This document shows positions 62,146-64,000 of a stretch of DNA of 64,000 bases, one piece after another; the stretch's first letter is position 1, and each line of letters opens with the position of its first letter. The notes beneath the pieces were generated by a model that did not search any database, was not told the origin of the DNA, and worked only from the letters and a program-made list of their open reading frames with translations. Source of the stretch: Varroa destructor. Its lineage: Eukaryota > Arthropoda > Arachnida > Mesostigmata > Varroidae. The stretch spans positions 36,711,042-36,775,041 of the forward strand of contig NW_019211456.1 in the NCBI RefSeq assembly GCF_002443255.2, read 5' to 3'. The translations under genes and the position numbers were made by a program.

Positions 62146-64000
62146 ATGAAAAGACTAACTGTTAAAGATGCTTCGTACGTCTATGCAGTCAGGTGCTCGA
62201 CTGGTGGTCATAGCAAAGGTGCTGTTTCCTCTGAAAGGGTACGTAATTTGTTTAAGATTCATTTGAGCGGAATATGTTATATCAGTTTTGCTGCTTTACA
62301 CTCACAAGGTTCACGGAAAAACAGAACCACTAGCGCTGTTAAATTATTGCTGTAAAATAGCTGATTGAATAGACCCAACACTTTTTATAGAATTATTGTG
62401 ATTATTATCTACATTGTTCTATTGTATAAAGTACAATAGTCAAAAACTGCTGACCTACTAAGAAGGAAAATCTCCGTAGATTATAACAAATTACTGGTAT
62501 ATAGGTTTATGAAGTTTTCGCTGACTAAGCATTTTACGGGTATTTTCAGTGCAGTCGCCCTAGTCGGTTCCAATGATCGTGCTATTGTTTTCGCTAACCT
62601 CACACATATTTGTATTTTGTGGCAGAAACACGAATCTCATCCAAGTGAGTTCTGATGCTCAGTATATAAGTCGAAGACAATTGCAGACATGCGCAGTTGA
62701 CCTACAATGTTCCTCAATGGGATCCTTTAAACCGTTGGCCGAACGTGAGGTGCCTATTAGAAACGTCGGGTTACGGAAAGCCAAGCATAAGATAAGATGC
62801 TATCTTTGGGGCGGCACCCATTCAGGCGCCCTTGGATGCGACCATTTCGTGAGTGTTAAACATATTCGTTCCATATGTCGAGCAGGAAGAAGAGCCTCAA
62901 ACACTAATTCTGAAATAAAACTCATGTGGCAGATCAAAATTTGAACAGAATTAAAATAAATTGTGCATAGGCTAGTTGAACTCCATGTCGTTCGATCCTT
63001 TTCAGGAGGTAGGTAGGACATAGCAAGCTTTTTACACCTTTTTTCTCTCGATTGTAAAACATGCACTTGCGTAATCGTAGTAAAGCTGAAATCATCGAAA
63101 GGCAATGCGTTAAGTGGAACATACGTTTCCCATAAATTTAAAATTTCGATATCATCATTATTATGACCATCGGTGCACATTGTACCTGTATACTTATTTT
63201 TTCACATAAAAGGTAAGCCATTTTAACTATTTGTATTAAAATGAGCTTGCTATACTTAGTCTTTCAAAGGCGGTCAGAATATATATTCTACAAGATTGTA
63301 TGGATGAGTCTACGATAGTTATCTGGTGAACTTCCCCATTAGTTCAGAAAGTATGAAAAAATATAGGATGGTAAAATCTTTCACCTATCTAGTATATATG
63401 TATATATATATGTAATAACTAAAAATCTTTAAAATCATTTCAATGAATCCGTAAGCAAAATTATATCACACTTATACTTTCGTGTAACACGCCGTTATCG
63501 GTCTTAGGTGCGTCCCCTTAAGAAACACTTAAAACCACGGGAGGATCGTTGTAATCCATATCGACTGCGTTTTAGTGCAACCAATAGAGTGTTCCGTATT
63601 GCCTGTGGAAATGGTTTCACTGTATTCGGTGCAAAGCCAGAAGACACTGCCTGCAAATACCGGGTACGTTGACACACTGAGGGAGCGTAAGCGTTTGATT
63701 ATGTTTTTTTAACTTATTTGTAATTCGCATTATAATTGAACATTTTACGGCTCTAAACTGTATCTGCACACACGGCATACGTTCGATGCTTCAACTTAAA
63801 AGACTACGACATTTATGCTTTTTGCCATTATGAAGATTCATTAACATTATGCTTTCCGGTTTTCAATTAGGTATTTGGAACTGGTATAAATAAAGACTCG
63901 CAAATCGGCCTTCAACAGGCTCGAAGGGACGCACCGATGGAGCTTCTCACGCAACCTGTTCCCATCATATTACCCGAATCAGGGAGTTTTGATCATTTAG
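62146..64000 (+). CDS. RCC1L (WBSCR16)-like mitochondrial RCC1-repeat protein, partial, runs off the window
   Basis: I model four exons: 62146-62238, 62663-62848, 63508-63663 and 63871 onward. All junctions are phase 0 with good sites (AGG|gtacgt, TTC|gtgagt, CGG|gtacgt; acceptors ctcag, cttag, attag). Diagnostic segments are CYLWGGTHSGALG (the first RCC1 blade), then NPYRLRFSATNRVFRIACGN and GFTVFGA, then VFGTGINKDSQIGLQQARRD, which resembles the RCC1L-specific GLNKDSQLGFH region. By family, this seven-bladed propeller protein is imported into mitochondria and supports mitoribosome assembly and OPA1-linked fusion. The modelled N-terminus is basic and Ser/Thr-rich, as expected for import. The first exon is the weakest part; an ATG at 62573 in the same frame as exon two is an alternative. 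About 188 residues are visible; the rest lies beyond 64,000. Confidence 0.8.

Noticed and set aside
62800..63180. 126-codon minus-strand frame
   Set aside because: It lies over an RCC1L exon and intron on the other strand and did not join the Tudor gene in phase.
1..64000. CRISPR arrays, bacterial operons, ribosome binding sites
   Set aside because: The sequence is eukaryotic, with spliced genes. No direct-repeat and spacer arrays are present.

Overview
The window is nuclear DNA from a metazoan, most likely an arthropod. The genes are spliced with GT/AG introns, protein-coding genes are sparse, the background is AT-rich with AT, CTG, CCG and CAA microsatellites, and there is one 100-base N scaffold gap. 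The nucleoplasmin-FKBP fusion gene is typical of arthropods. The mix of intronless and spliced genes in AT-rich spacers would fit a mite or similar chelicerate, but I cannot prove that placement.

Layout: a two-exon gene for an unknown secreted Pro/Tyr/His-rich protein (3301-4383, +). A broken pogo-type transposase (about 8880-9750, -). An intronless 46-kDa FK506-binding nuclear protein (13856-15139, -). Intronless LTO1 (21067-21546, -) and VPS25 (22248-22766, -). A large intronless AMBRA1 (25546-28836, +) with CCG and CTG repeats upstream. A degraded Ty3/Gypsy integrase (about 31735-32340, +). The assembly gap (33203-33302). A four-exon C2H2 zinc-finger gene (34639-37367, -). A Tc1/mariner remnant (about 40154-40500, -). 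An unidentified basic reading frame broken at a poly-A run (41351-41786, +). A long, mostly empty stretch with one SINE-like element and a GC-richer island near 47.3-48.5 kb. A five-exon, seven-repeat Tudor gene (52069-61465, -). The 5' part of RCC1L (62146 to the window end, +), divergent from the Tudor gene.

The genes do not form one pathway. AMBRA1 (autophagy and cullin-4 ubiquitin ligase receptor) and VPS25 (ESCRT-II endosomal sorting) both feed lysosomal degradation. LTO1 serves Fe-S protein maturation, RCC1L the mitochondrion, and the Tudor protein most likely germline piRNA granules. Three ancient transposon relics from different superfamilies show past mobile-element activity.

I found no convincing new multi-gene system. 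The points most worth following are the Tudor protein, none of whose seven repeats has the usual DYGN motif, the unknown secreted protein, and the frame-broken basic protein at 41.4 kb. Exon junctions were chosen by eye from GT/AG sites, phase agreement and domain continuity. No alignment or search was run.
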